A stretch of 6,220 nucleotides of DNA, from positions 1 through 6,220 of the forward strand of contig WJJU01000332.1 of assembly GCA_014729595.1 (NCBI GenBank), given 5' to 3'. This stretch comes from Chitinivibrionales bacterium (GTDB lineage: Bacteria; Fibrobacterota; Chitinivibrionia; Chitinivibrionales; WJMI01). This document shows positions 6,208 through 6,220 of the stretch, one piece after another. The translations under genes were made by a program, and so were the position numbers. The notes below the pieces were generated by a model, which worked only from the letters and a program-made list of their open reading frames with translations, was not told where the DNA came from and ran no database searches. Numbering within the stretch: the first letter of the stretch is position 1; each line of letters begins with the position of its first letter.

Positions 6208-6220
6208 TTTCTTGGCAGCA

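Noticed and set aside
1..6220. CRISPR arrays, tRNA or rRNA genes, classical insertion-sequence ends
   Set aside because: I saw no regularly spaced direct repeats, no tRNA-like cloverleaf or CCA end, no rRNA segments and no terminal inverted repeats with target duplications.

Overview
The window reads as accessory DNA from a bacterium of mid-range GC. The lineage cannot be fixed from the sequence. The transposase and restriction genes are of kinds shared by many environmental bacteria. Four genes or gene fragments run on the plus strand, and a short toxin-like fragment lies on the minus strand at the right edge.

Left (2-682): a REP-associated tyrosine transposase (RAYT, Y1/HUH family), cut at its 5' end by the window edge. 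Its variable central linker carries two 28-nt REP-type hairpins in inverted orientation. A third palindrome lies in the 3' end of the gene. Twenty-eight bases later (711-3746) comes hsdR, the restriction/translocase subunit of a type I restriction-modification system, with every nuclease and helicase motif visible. The partner hsdM and hsdS genes are not in the window and may lie upstream of the RAYT.

Middle (about 3734-4252): hsdR stops early compared with the family ends I recall. The sequence then switches at once to the C-terminal third of an amidohydrolase-like protein lacking its N-terminal metal-binding half. I read this as a deletion or insertion junction fusing the edge of a restriction-modification island to an older chromosomal operon. 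The amidohydrolase remnant overlaps, by ATGA, a 480-residue protein with beta-propeller-like repeats and a hydrophobic N-terminus (4249-5691), whose function I do not recognise.

Right (5692-6220): about 270 bp without a gene, containing a pair of GC-rich palindromes in a layout resembling degenerate REPs. Then comes a minus-strand frame whose C-terminus looks like a RelE/ParE-superfamily toxin (ending IGTHDEAY), with no intact N-terminus in the same frame.

Overall the window looks like a hotspot of insertion and decay: RAYT/REP elements, a restriction module with a damaged end, a truncated metabolic gene and a toxin remnant. I see no convincing new multi-gene system. The most informative signals are the covarying REP pair inside the RAYT reading frame and the hsdR/amidohydrolase junction.
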